A stretch of 13,506 nt of DNA from JAKFYM01 sp964416595. Lineage in GTDB: Bacteria; Bdellovibrionota; UBA1018; CAIPTA01. Each line of letters starts with the position of its first letter. The first letter of the stretch is position 1. The position numbers were made by a program, and so were the translations under genes. The DNA lies in contig CAYQES010000042.1 in NCBI GenBank assembly GCA_964416595.1, positions 1 to 13,506 of the forward strand, given 5' to 3'. The notes below the pieces were generated by a model. It did not search any database, was not told the DNA's origin, and saw only the letters and a program-made list of their open reading frames with translations. Positions 7,006 through 13,506 of the stretch are shown piece by piece.

Positions 7006-7659
7006 ATGGTAGATCTCCTACATTTAGCCATTGATACGTCCACTTCCCGGCCCACGGCCGCCCTCCTGCAAGGAGAGCGGGTGCTGGCCAATTGGGTGGG
7101 GCCCGAAACCATGCGCCACCACGAAACCTTGCTGGCGGGCATTCACGAGTGTTTGAGCCAAGGGGAATTTACCCTAAAAGATTTGGGGTATTTATCCGTA
7201 GGTGTGGGCCCCGGCATGTTCACGGGCTTGCGCATCGGCATCACCACAGCAAAATTTTTGGCGGCGCCCTTAGGGATTCCTTGCGTGGCCGTTTCTTCGC
7301 TCCTAGCCCTGGCATTACAAGCAAAAACCACGGCCCCCATCTGGGCCGTAAGTGACGCCAAAAGCCGGCGGGTGTATGCCCTGCGGGTTACGGATTTTTC
7401 GCCAGATTATTCTTCTACCGAAGAAGGCCTAGCTGCCGCTCCTGAGATCGCCGCTGAAAAAATGCAGCCTGGAGATTTTCTTTTAGGAGAAGGCGCAGAA
7501 CTGTATCGCTCTTTTTGGCCTGAGGGCGTGCAATTGGCTGGGGGAGAACAGCACATCCTGCAAGCTTCTTCCGTGGGAATTCTCGGTGCTCGCCGTTATG
7601 CTTTAGGCCTCACTTGTTCCTCCAATGAAGTTCAACCTACCTACTTAAAAACTTTATGA
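7006..7659 (+). CDS. tsaB: tRNA t6A modification protein TsaB
   Basis: TsaB is the inactive ASKHA-fold partner that holds TsaD, with TsaE, for threonylcarbamoylation of A37 in ANN-decoding tRNAs in the cytosol. The 217-residue protein (E. coli 231) begins with LLHLAIDTSTSRPTAALL, the first phosphate loop remnant. It has MRHHETLL (36-43) and the family's central motif GVGPGMFTGLRIG (66-78), where Met71 replaces the usual Ser, then VAVSSLLALA. The second half is reduced, as expected for TsaB rather than TsaD. The ATG at 7006 follows GGGAG by 4 bases. Its TGA overlaps the ATG of the next gene (ATGA). tsaD and tsaE are not in this window. Confidence 0.92.
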   Translation: MVDLLHLAIDTSTSRPTAALLQGERVLANWVGPETMRHHETLLAGIHECLSQGEFTLKDLGYLSVGVGPGMFTGLRIGITTAKFLAAPLGIPCVAVSSLLALALQAKTTAPIWAVSDAKSRRVYALRVTDFSPDYSSTEEGLAAAPEIAAEKMQPGDFLLGEGAELYRSFWPEGVQLAGGEQHILQASSVGILGARRYALGLTCSSNEVQPTYLKTL

Positions 7660-9347
7660 CGAAAGCAAAACCCTTCTTTCATGTGATCGTGGATTTCAGT
7701 CAACCCCAAAGCCACCGGGCCAAAGTAAGTTTGCGCTCGATGCAAGAGGCGTTACCGGGGATTTTGGAATTCCCTGTGTGGACTCCCGGCAGCTATTTTG
7801 TGCGGGATTATTCTCGCCACATCACAAAATTAGAACCTGCCACGAAAGTAGCCAAGAACCGCTGGCGCTTAGAAACTGGCGCAGCTTCGGTTTCCTACGA
7901 AGTGTATTGCTTTGATCGCACCGTGCGCACAAGTTTTGTGGACGAAAACTACGCCGTGCTCGTGGGTGCTTCACTCTTGCCGCTGCTCCGGGGCCCCTTC
8001 ACCGTGGAGTTGCGCTTGCCCGCTTCTTGGAAATTAGTTTCTTCAGCCTTACAGTTTCACCGCAAAGGCCCGGGCCGCTGGCTAGCTTCCGTGCGGGATG
8101 ATGACCACTGGATCGATTGCCCGATCGTGGCCGCGGCGCCAGGATTTGGCGGTGTGGGAAAATTTTCCATCGCCGGCATTCCTCACTATATCGCCTGGGT
8201 GGGCTTGGAATGCGCGCGCAGTATGAAAGATATGGAAGTTGCGTTCCAAAAAATCGCAGGCGCAACCTTGAAATTTTTTGGCGGCTCTCCTTTTAAAGAA
8301 TATTTTTTCCTCCTGCATTTTGGTCACAAATTGTACGGCGGCCTTGAGCATCGGAATTCGCAACTCTCGCAATTTGATGGCTCAGCTTTAAGTGAAGCCA
8401 AAGAATGGGATAAGTTCTTAAAACTCGTGGCCCATGAATATTTTCATTCTTGGAATGTGAAATCATTACGCCCCAAAGCCCTCGGGCCCTTCGATTACAG
8501 CCAAGAAAATTACACCCAGGATCTGTGGTTCGCGGAAGGTCTCACGGATTATTTCGACGATATGATTCCCCACCAAGCCCGCTTATTTTCTACGGACGCC
8601 TACTGGAGAGCACGGCTAAAAGATGCCACCATCCTACCCGATGGAATTCCCGCCCACGAACGCCGCTCTTTAACAGAAACCAGCTTCGACGCCTGGATCC
8701 GCGCCTACCGCCCCGACGAAGACAGCATCAATACGGATGTTTCCTATTATACTAAGGGCGCGCTCCTCGGCTGGTGCTGGGATGCTCACCTACAGAAAAA
8801 ATCCAAGGGCAAATGGACACTCGCTCGCCTCATGAAAGCTTTTTGGAAAGAGTTTGGTATCGACGCTTATGAACCCCTGGCCACTGCCAGGGCGGGTTTC
8901 ACCCGAGAAGAACTCTTTACCTTCGCCGAAAAAATCACCAAGATTCCGCAAAGAGCCCTCGTGGAAGCTTGGCTGCAAAAACGAAAACCGCTTCCTTGGC
9001 GCCAGGCTGCGGCCCAGTTCGGTGTGAATGTGGTGGAAACTATCAGTGATCCCGCTTTGCATTTCCTCGGCTGCCAAATCCAATGGTCTGGGGGCAAGGG
9101 CGTGGTGCAAAAAGTGCTATCCAACACGGCGGCAGAAAAAGCCGGCCTCTCACCCCACGATGAAATCTTGGCCGTGAACGGTTTGCGAGTAACGGATCCC
9201 GAAAAGTTCCAACAAACGTTAAAACAAGCCCGCGCAGCAGGAAAAGAAATTAAAATTCTCTTTTGCCGCTTAGACAAAATTTTTACGCGTTCTTTACGTT
9301 GGCGAAAACACGCAAGCATTGGCGTGGAATACGGGATGAAAACATGA
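7656..9347 (+). CDS. M61-family metallopeptidase (glycyl aminopeptidase type) with C-terminal PDZ domain
   Basis: M61 enzymes are zinc peptidases of the gluzin type; the characterised Sphingomonas member removes N-terminal glycine or alanine. This 563-residue protein has an N-terminal beta-rich domain with the family segment LEFPVWTPGSYFVRDYSRHI (37-56), the substrate motif GGLEHRNS (228-235), the zinc site HEYFHSWN (260-267; His260, Glu261, His264) and the third ligand Glu294 in WFAEGLTDYF. A PDZ domain follows at about 470-540 (AGLSPHDEILAVNG). The conserved site suggests an active enzyme. No signal peptide or membrane helix is seen, so it is probably cytosolic. It is coupled at both ends by ATGA overlaps, to tsaB before and deoC after, and has no clear ribosome site. 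Its substrate and any link to these neighbours are unknown. Confidence 0.92.
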   Translation: MTKAKPFFHVIVDFSQPQSHRAKVSLRSMQEALPGILEFPVWTPGSYFVRDYSRHITKLEPATKVAKNRWRLETGAASVSYEVYCFDRTVRTSFVDENYAVLVGASLLPLLRGPFTVELRLPASWKLVSSALQFHRKGPGRWLASVRDDDHWIDCPIVAAAPGFGGVGKFSIAGIPHYIAWVGLECARSMKDMEVAFQKIAGATLKFFGGSPFKEYFFLLHFGHKLYGGLEHRNSQLSQFDGSALSEAKEWDKFLKLVAHEYFHSWNVKSLRPKALGPFDYSQENYTQDLWFAEGLTDYFDDMIPHQARLFSTDAYWRARLKDATILPDGIPAHERRSLTETSFDAWIRAYRPDEDSINTDVSYYTKGALLGWCWDAHLQKKSKGKWTLARLMKAFWKEFGIDAYEPLATARAGFTREELFTFAEKITKIPQRALVEAWLQKRKPLPWRQAAAQFGVNVVETISDPALHFLGCQIQWSGGKGVVQKVLSNTAAEKAGLSPHDEILAVNGLRVTDPEKFQQTLKQARAAGKEIKILFCRLDKIFTRSLRWRKHASIGVEYGMKT

Positions 9348-10093
9348 ACCAGATTCCTGCCGCGGCAACGCTGAAAGAGTTAATCCAAAAAGCGGAAAAC
9401 AACCCCTTGAACCCCCAAGATCTTCAGTGGCTCCCGCCACTCATCGATCACACTTTGTTAAAACTAGAAGCCACACCCGCTCAATTCCAAATCCTTTGCG
9501 CGGAAGCCAAGCAATTCCATTTCGGCGCTGTATGCGTGCGGCTGGAGCATGTGGAATTTTGCGTGCGCGAATTAAAAGGATCGGGCGTAAAAACCGTGGC
9601 CGTTGTGGGTTTTCCTCTCGGCACCGATCGCACCGAAGAAAAAGTGCAAGAAGCGAAAGCCGCCATCCAAAAGGGCGCCCAGGAAATCGATATGGTGCTG
9701 CAAGTAGAATTCGTGAAAGAAAGAAAATTACGGGAGGCCTTTTTGGATATCCAGCAAGTCGTAGAGGCATGCGGAAAAATCCCCGTAAAAGTAATTTTAG
9801 AAACTTGCCTCTTAACCCACGATGAAAAACTTTTGGCTTCGGCCCTCGCGAAAGCCGCGGGCGCCGCTTTCTTAAAAACCTCCACGGGCTTTTCCACGGG
9901 CGGAGCTACCATCGAAGATATCGCGCTTCTGCGCTCTGTGGCGGCCCATACCATGGGAGTAAAGGCCAGCGGCGGAGTCCGCAGCACGCTGGATGCGCTC
10001 AAAATGATTTTAGCGGGGGCTAATCGCTTGGGCACTTCTTCTGGGGTTAATATCATGGGCCATGCCAAAGGCCCCCGAAGTGGCGTATACTAG
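9344..10093 (+). CDS. deoC: Deoxyribose-phosphate aldolase
   Basis: DeoC is a cytosolic class I aldolase that splits 2-deoxyribose-5-phosphate into acetaldehyde and glyceraldehyde-3-phosphate, the last step of deoxynucleoside breakdown. The 249-residue protein carries the Schiff-base lysine Lys178 in FLKTSTGF, the second active-site lysine Lys207 in GVKASGG, Asp116 in EIDMVL and the start-of-barrel motif LIDHTLLK (33-40). The frame is open upstream to a TTG at 9263, but the ATG at 9344 is chosen: it overlaps the M61 stop as ATGA, has GGATG upstream, and the added residues resemble no DeoC N-terminus. deoB begins 5 bases after its stop. Confidence 0.96.
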   Translation: MNQIPAAATLKELIQKAENNPLNPQDLQWLPPLIDHTLLKLEATPAQFQILCAEAKQFHFGAVCVRLEHVEFCVRELKGSGVKTVAVVGFPLGTDRTEEKVQEAKAAIQKGAQEIDMVLQVEFVKERKLREAFLDIQQVVEACGKIPVKVILETCLLTHDEKLLASALAKAAGAAFLKTSTGFSTGGATIEDIALLRSVAAHTMGVKASGGVRSTLDALKMILAGANRLGTSSGVNIMGHAKGPRSGVY

Positions 10094-10098
10094 CTCCC

Positions 10099-11289
10099 AT
10101 GAAAGCGGCCTACGACAGAGTGTTTTTTCTCGTGCTCGATAGCCTCGGGATCGGCGCCATGCCCGACGCTAAAGATTTCGGCGATGAAGGCTCCCACACC
10201 TTGGGCCATATTGCATCTGCCGTGGGAGGCCTGCGCTTGCCGCAACTCCAACAATTAGGCCTTGGCAATATCAGCAACATACTCGGCGTAGCTCCCCAGC
10301 CCGAGCCCCAAGGAGCCTACGGAAAATGCGCCGAGCTCGCCAAAGGAAAAGATACCACCACGGGCCACTGGGAAATGGCCGGCATTTCCGTGAAAAAACC
10401 TTTCCCCACCTATTACGAAGGTTTCCCCCAGAGTTTTGTGGATCGTTTTGTGGCGCAAGCAAAAGTGCCTGGATATTTGGGCAATATGGCCGCGAGTGGC
10501 ACGGAAATCATTCAGCAATTGGGTGATGAACACGTAAAAACCGGGAAACCCATCGTGTACACTAGCGCTGATTCCGTTTTCCAAATCGCCTGCCACGAAG
10601 AAAGTTTTGGTCTGGATCGATTATATGAAATTTGTTTAGAAGCCCGCAAACTCTGCGATGAACTAGGCGTAGCCCGGGTGATCGCCCGCCCCTTCATTGG
10701 CAGCGCCGGTAAATACACCCGCACCAAGAACCGCAAAGATTATTCCGTTGCCCTACCCGAAGAAACCATGATGGAAAAATTGCAGCGCTCTCCGGGCCTA
10801 GAAACCGTGAGCATCGGGAAAGTGGCTAGTATTTATTCGGAGCAAGGCTTCCACCGCAAGGTGAAGGCCGGGGATAACCGCGCCATCTTCGCCGCCACCG
10901 TGGCAGAGGCCGATCGAGAGTTTCGTGGCCTTGTGTTCGCTAACTTAGTAGATTTCGATATGCTCTACGGCCACCGCCGGGATGCCAAAGGTTACGCCCA
11001 GGAGCTTGAGTGGTTCGATAGCGCGCTCCCCGAACTTTTAGGAAAAATGAACGAGCGCGATTTACTCATCTTGAGCGCCGATCACGGCAATGATCCCACC
11101 TTCCCCGGCTCCGATCACACCAGAGAATATGTGCCCCTCCTGGCCACGAGCAAAAAAATCGCGGCGGCCGGAGGAAAAAACCTCGGCACCCGCTCGAGTT
11201 TTGCTGATATCGGCCAAACGATTCTAGAAGCCCTAGGTTCCACGGAAAAACAAAAGATCGGTCAAAGTTTTTTGCGGGAGATTTCATGA
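10099..11289 (+). CDS. deoB: Phosphopentomutase
   Basis: DeoB interconverts (deoxy)ribose-1-phosphate and (deoxy)ribose-5-phosphate in the cytosol, linking the phosphorylases to DeoC and the pentose phosphate pathway. It is a two-manganese enzyme of the alkaline-phosphatase superfamily. The 396-residue protein has the N-terminal metal Asp14 in VLDSLGIGAMPDA, the phospho-acceptor threonine in DTTTGHWEMAG (85-95), VDFDMLYGHR (284-293; Asp285), SADHGNDPT (326-334; Asp328, His329) and His340 in GSDHTREYVP, so all metal ligands appear present. There is no clear ribosome site in the 5-base gap after deoC, so translation is probably coupled. Its TGA overlaps the deoA ATG (ATGA). Confidence 0.97.
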   Translation: MKAAYDRVFFLVLDSLGIGAMPDAKDFGDEGSHTLGHIASAVGGLRLPQLQQLGLGNISNILGVAPQPEPQGAYGKCAELAKGKDTTTGHWEMAGISVKKPFPTYYEGFPQSFVDRFVAQAKVPGYLGNMAASGTEIIQQLGDEHVKTGKPIVYTSADSVFQIACHEESFGLDRLYEICLEARKLCDELGVARVIARPFIGSAGKYTRTKNRKDYSVALPEETMMEKLQRSPGLETVSIGKVASIYSEQGFHRKVKAGDNRAIFAATVAEADREFRGLVFANLVDFDMLYGHRRDAKGYAQELEWFDSALPELLGKMNERDLLILSADHGNDPTFPGSDHTREYVPLLATSKKIAAAGGKNLGTRSSFADIGQTILEALGSTEKQKIGQSFLREIS

Positions 11290-12611
11290 ACCCAGTTACC
11301 CTGATCAAAAAGAAAAGATCTGGCCAAGCCTTGAGTTCCACAGAATTAAAATTCATGGTGGAAGGCTATACTCAAGGAAAAATTCCCGATTACCAAATGA
11401 GCGCTTTCCTCATGGCCGTTTTTTTCCAAGGCATGGATGCGAAAGAAACGGCGGAGCTCGTTTCCCTCATGCTCCACTCCGGCAACACCGTGGATCTTTC
11501 CAAAATCAAAGCCCCTAAAATCGACAAACACTCCACCGGCGGCATCGGCGATAAAACCACTTTCTTGCTGGCGCCGCTCCTCGCGAGTTGTGGTCTCGCG
11601 TACCCCACCATCGCCGGCCGCTCGCTGGCCCATACCGGCGGCACCATCGATAAATTAGAATCCATTCCGGGCTTTGACTGTTTTTTACCGCTGCAGCGAT
11701 TTTCCGAATTGGTTGCCAGCGTTGGCCTAGCCTTCCTTGGGCAAACCGAAGAAATCTGCCCGGCGGATCGAAAACTCTACGCCTTGCGAGATGTAACAGC
11801 CACAGTGGAAAGCACCCCCCTCATCGTGGCGAGCATCATGAGCAAAAAACTAGCTGAAGATATCGACGGTATTTTGTTCGACGTAAAATGCGGCAGCGGC
11901 GCTTTCATGAAAACCGAAAAAGAAGCGGTGGCCTTATCTAAAGCCTTAGTGGCCACGGCCAAGGCCGCAGGCAAACACGCCAGCGCCCTCGTGACCGATA
12001 TGAATTCTCCCTTAGGCACCACTGTGGGCAATGCCCTGGAAGTGAACGAATGCGTGGCTTTCCTGCGCCGTGGCCCCCAGGATGCGGCCCCTGATGCCCG
12101 TCTCCACGAACTCACCCTCGAGCTCGCCACGGAAATGTTTTTACTCTCCCAAGATCATTTGGGCAAAAAACGCTCACCCGTGAAAGCCGTACGCTCTATG
12201 TTGGAAGAGGCATTGAGTTCCGGCAAAGCCTACTCAAAGTTTTTAGAGATCGTGAGTCTCCAAGGAGGCGACACCGCCATCCTCGATCAGGGCCTACCCT
12301 TAGCACCGAAAAAAATCGCTTTTGTGGCCGGAAAAAAGGGTTACATCCGGTCCATGGACGGCGAAGCCATCGGCCTTGCTCTTACGGAATTAGGCGGCGG
12401 CCGTCGTAAGGCCTCGGATAAGGTGGACCATGGTGTGGGTTTCGTTTTTCATAAATCCTTGGGAGACGCGGTGCAAAAGGGCCAGGAAATCGCCGAGATC
12501 TACGCCAAAGACACTAAAAGCGCCCAGGTGGCCCGGCGGATGTTGGACAATGCCGTAGAGGTTTCGTCTACTCCCCCACAAAAACCTAAATTGATCCGCC
12601 AGCGAATCTGA
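11286..12611 (+). CDS. deoA: Thymidine / pyrimidine-nucleoside phosphorylase
   Basis: This cytosolic enzyme phosphorolyses thymidine, deoxyuridine and possibly uridine to free base plus (deoxy)ribose-1-phosphate. The 441 residues have the three-domain layout of the family: the helical N-terminal domain, the phosphate-binding KHSTGGIGDKTT (81-92), the signature region GRSLAHTGGTIDKLESIPGF (111-130), the base-binding LRDVTATVESTPLIVASIMSKK block (Arg, Ser and Lys equivalent to E. coli Arg171, Ser186, Lys190) and DVKCGSGAFMK. The C-terminal domain ends near GVGFVFHKSLGDAVQKG. The signature reads Ala-Gly-Arg-Ser where Ser-Gly-Arg-Gly is usual. Whether it is strictly thymidine-specific (DeoA) or broad (Pdp) cannot be settled by eye. 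GGGAG lies 5 bases before the ATG, which overlaps the deoB stop. Confidence 0.95.
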   Translation: MNPVTLIKKKRSGQALSSTELKFMVEGYTQGKIPDYQMSAFLMAVFFQGMDAKETAELVSLMLHSGNTVDLSKIKAPKIDKHSTGGIGDKTTFLLAPLLASCGLAYPTIAGRSLAHTGGTIDKLESIPGFDCFLPLQRFSELVASVGLAFLGQTEEICPADRKLYALRDVTATVESTPLIVASIMSKKLAEDIDGILFDVKCGSGAFMKTEKEAVALSKALVATAKAAGKHASALVTDMNSPLGTTVGNALEVNECVAFLRRGPQDAAPDARLHELTLELATEMFLLSQDHLGKKRSPVKAVRSMLEEALSSGKAYSKFLEIVSLQGGDTAILDQGLPLAPKKIAFVAGKKGYIRSMDGEAIGLALTELGGGRRKASDKVDHGVGFVFHKSLGDAVQKGQEIAEIYAKDTKSAQVARRMLDNAVEVSSTPPQKPKLIRQRI

Positions 12612-12612
12612 T

Positions 12613-12622
12613 TTAGATCTAA
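12613..12622. promoter_or_regulatory. 10-base palindrome in the deoA-punA gap
   Basis: TTAGATCTAA is a perfect palindrome that nearly fills the 14-base gap and ends 3 bases before the punA GTG. It takes the place where a ribosome site would be expected. It could be a small operator or simply chance. Confidence 0.25.
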
Positions 12623-12625
12623 TAG

Positions 12626-13501
12626 GTGTTTACTCATTCACCCGTGGTGCAAGCCATTCAAGATGTTGTGGAATTTCTGGAACCCCGCATGGGGGTGCGG
12701 CCGGAGATCGCCATTGTTCTAGGCAGCGGCTTAGGAGCTTTTGCGGACCGCCTGCAGAATCCCACGAGCATCCCGTACGATGAAATCCCCCACTTTCAAA
12801 ACCCTTCCGTGGAAGGCCACAACGGCCGCATTCTCTTTGGCACCTTGCAGGGCGTGCCCGTGGCTGTGCTGCAAGGGCGTTGGCATTTTTACGAAGGCCA
12901 TTCCATGAATAGCATCGTGATTCCTACGCGTGCTCTGGCGGCCCTCGGCGCCCACACTATGCTGCTCACTAATGCGGCGGGTGGCGTGAACCTTTCTTTT
13001 CAATCGGGAGATTTGATGATCATCACCGATCATTTGAATCTTATGGGCGATAATCCCCTCACGGGCAAAGATTCCGTGATGTTTGGACCCCGCTTTCCCG
13101 ATATGAGTGAGCCCTATTGCCGGGAAGGCATCGGGGCCTTGGAGCGTTCAGCGGAGCGCTTGGGAATTCCCGTGAAAAAGGGAGTGTATGTGGGTTTGCG
13201 TGGGCCAACCTACGAAACTCCTGCCGAAGTAAAAATGCTCCGCACTCTCGGTGGAGATGCTGTAGGCATGAGCACCGTGCCCGAAGCCATCGCCGCGCGC
13301 CACCTAGGTATGCGGGTTGTAGGGCTTTCCTGCATCACCAATATGGCCGCTGGGATCGAGCAGAAAACTTTGGACCACGCAGAAGTGCAGGAGACGGCCT
13401 CCCAAGCTATGGACCGCCTTGCCCGGCTGCTCATAGACGCCGTGAAAGACATCGCCGAAACCGGCACCCAAGATCCCAAGCCCACTGGATTCAAGCGCTA
13501 G
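12626..13501 (+). CDS. punA: Purine nucleoside phosphorylase (trimeric, 6-oxopurine type)
   Basis: This cytosolic enzyme cleaves inosine, guanosine and their deoxy forms to base plus (deoxy)ribose-1-phosphate. The 291-residue protein has the phosphate loop LGSGLGAFAD (32-41), VEGHNGRILFG (62-72), GRWHFYEGH (84-92, with His87 as in human His86), TNAAGG (115-120), RGPTYET (192-198; Glu197 equals human Glu201), Met215 and CITNMAAG (236-243; Asn239 equals human Asn243). The Glu/Asn pair indicates guanine and hypoxanthine rather than adenine nucleosides. It belongs to the trimeric PunA/XapA family, not hexameric DeoD. The start is GTG, directly after an in-frame TAG, with no good ribosome site; GTGs at 12644 and 12647 are the only close alternatives. 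It follows deoA by 14 bases. Confidence 0.95.
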   Translation: MFTHSPVVQAIQDVVEFLEPRMGVRPEIAIVLGSGLGAFADRLQNPTSIPYDEIPHFQNPSVEGHNGRILFGTLQGVPVAVLQGRWHFYEGHSMNSIVIPTRALAALGAHTMLLTNAAGGVNLSFQSGDLMIITDHLNLMGDNPLTGKDSVMFGPRFPDMSEPYCREGIGALERSAERLGIPVKKGVYVGLRGPTYETPAEVKMLRTLGGDAVGMSTVPEAIAARHLGMRVVGLSCITNMAAGIEQKTLDHAEVQETASQAMDRLARLLIDAVKDIAETGTQDPKPTGFKR

Positions 13502-13506
13502 ATGCA

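Noticed and set aside
9263..9343. 27-residue N-terminal extension of deoC from a TTG
   Set aside because: It would overlap the M61 C-terminus by over 80 bases, has no ribosome site, and the residues do not look like DeoC. The ATG at 9344 forms a neat ATGA junction.
9481..10068. Long minus-strand open frame (195 codons) opposite deoC
   Set aside because: It lies entirely within deoC, which has full catalytic motifs. The predicted protein is Ser/Ala/Thr-rich with no recognisable domain, as expected of an antisense shadow.

Overview
The window is a gene-dense stretch of bacterial chromosome with a base composition near 50% G+C. One gene (an RDD-family membrane protein) lies on the minus strand at the left end. 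Thirteen genes then run without interruption on the plus strand, with gaps of 46 bases or less and several start/stop overlaps. No tRNA, rRNA, insertion sequence, CRISPR array or phage gene was seen, and no stretch over 300 bases lacks a gene.

Left to centre (860-6983) is the widely conserved growth block rpsB-tsf-pyrH-frr-uppS-cdsA-rseP: ribosomal protein S2, elongation factor Ts, UMP kinase, ribosome recycling factor, undecaprenyl diphosphate synthase, CDP-diglyceride synthase and the RseP intramembrane protease. dxr, which commonly lies between cdsA and rseP, is absent here, and the usual bamA/lpx genes do not follow rseP. Instead come tsaB (tRNA t6A modification) and an M61-family metallopeptidase with a C-terminal PDZ domain.

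The right part (9344-13501) is a compact nucleoside-catabolism set: deoC, deoB, deoA/pdp and punA. PunA and DeoA release (deoxy)ribose-1-phosphate from purine and pyrimidine nucleosides, DeoB converts it to the 5-phosphate, and DeoC splits deoxyribose-5-phosphate into acetaldehyde and glyceraldehyde-3-phosphate. No DeoR- or CytR-like repressor and no nucleoside transporter is in the window.

The organism is probably a Gram-negative bacterium of the former Deltaproteobacteria (Bdellovibrionota or a relative is possible). The hints are the short (212 aa) EF-Ts, an RseP with extra PDZ modules and a cytosolic M61-PDZ peptidase. This is a weak inference. The genes are mostly core housekeeping. The points worth checking are the non-standard gene content of the apparent operon, the three-PDZ RseP, and several inverted repeats at gene junctions. 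I see no convincing previously undescribed multi-gene system.
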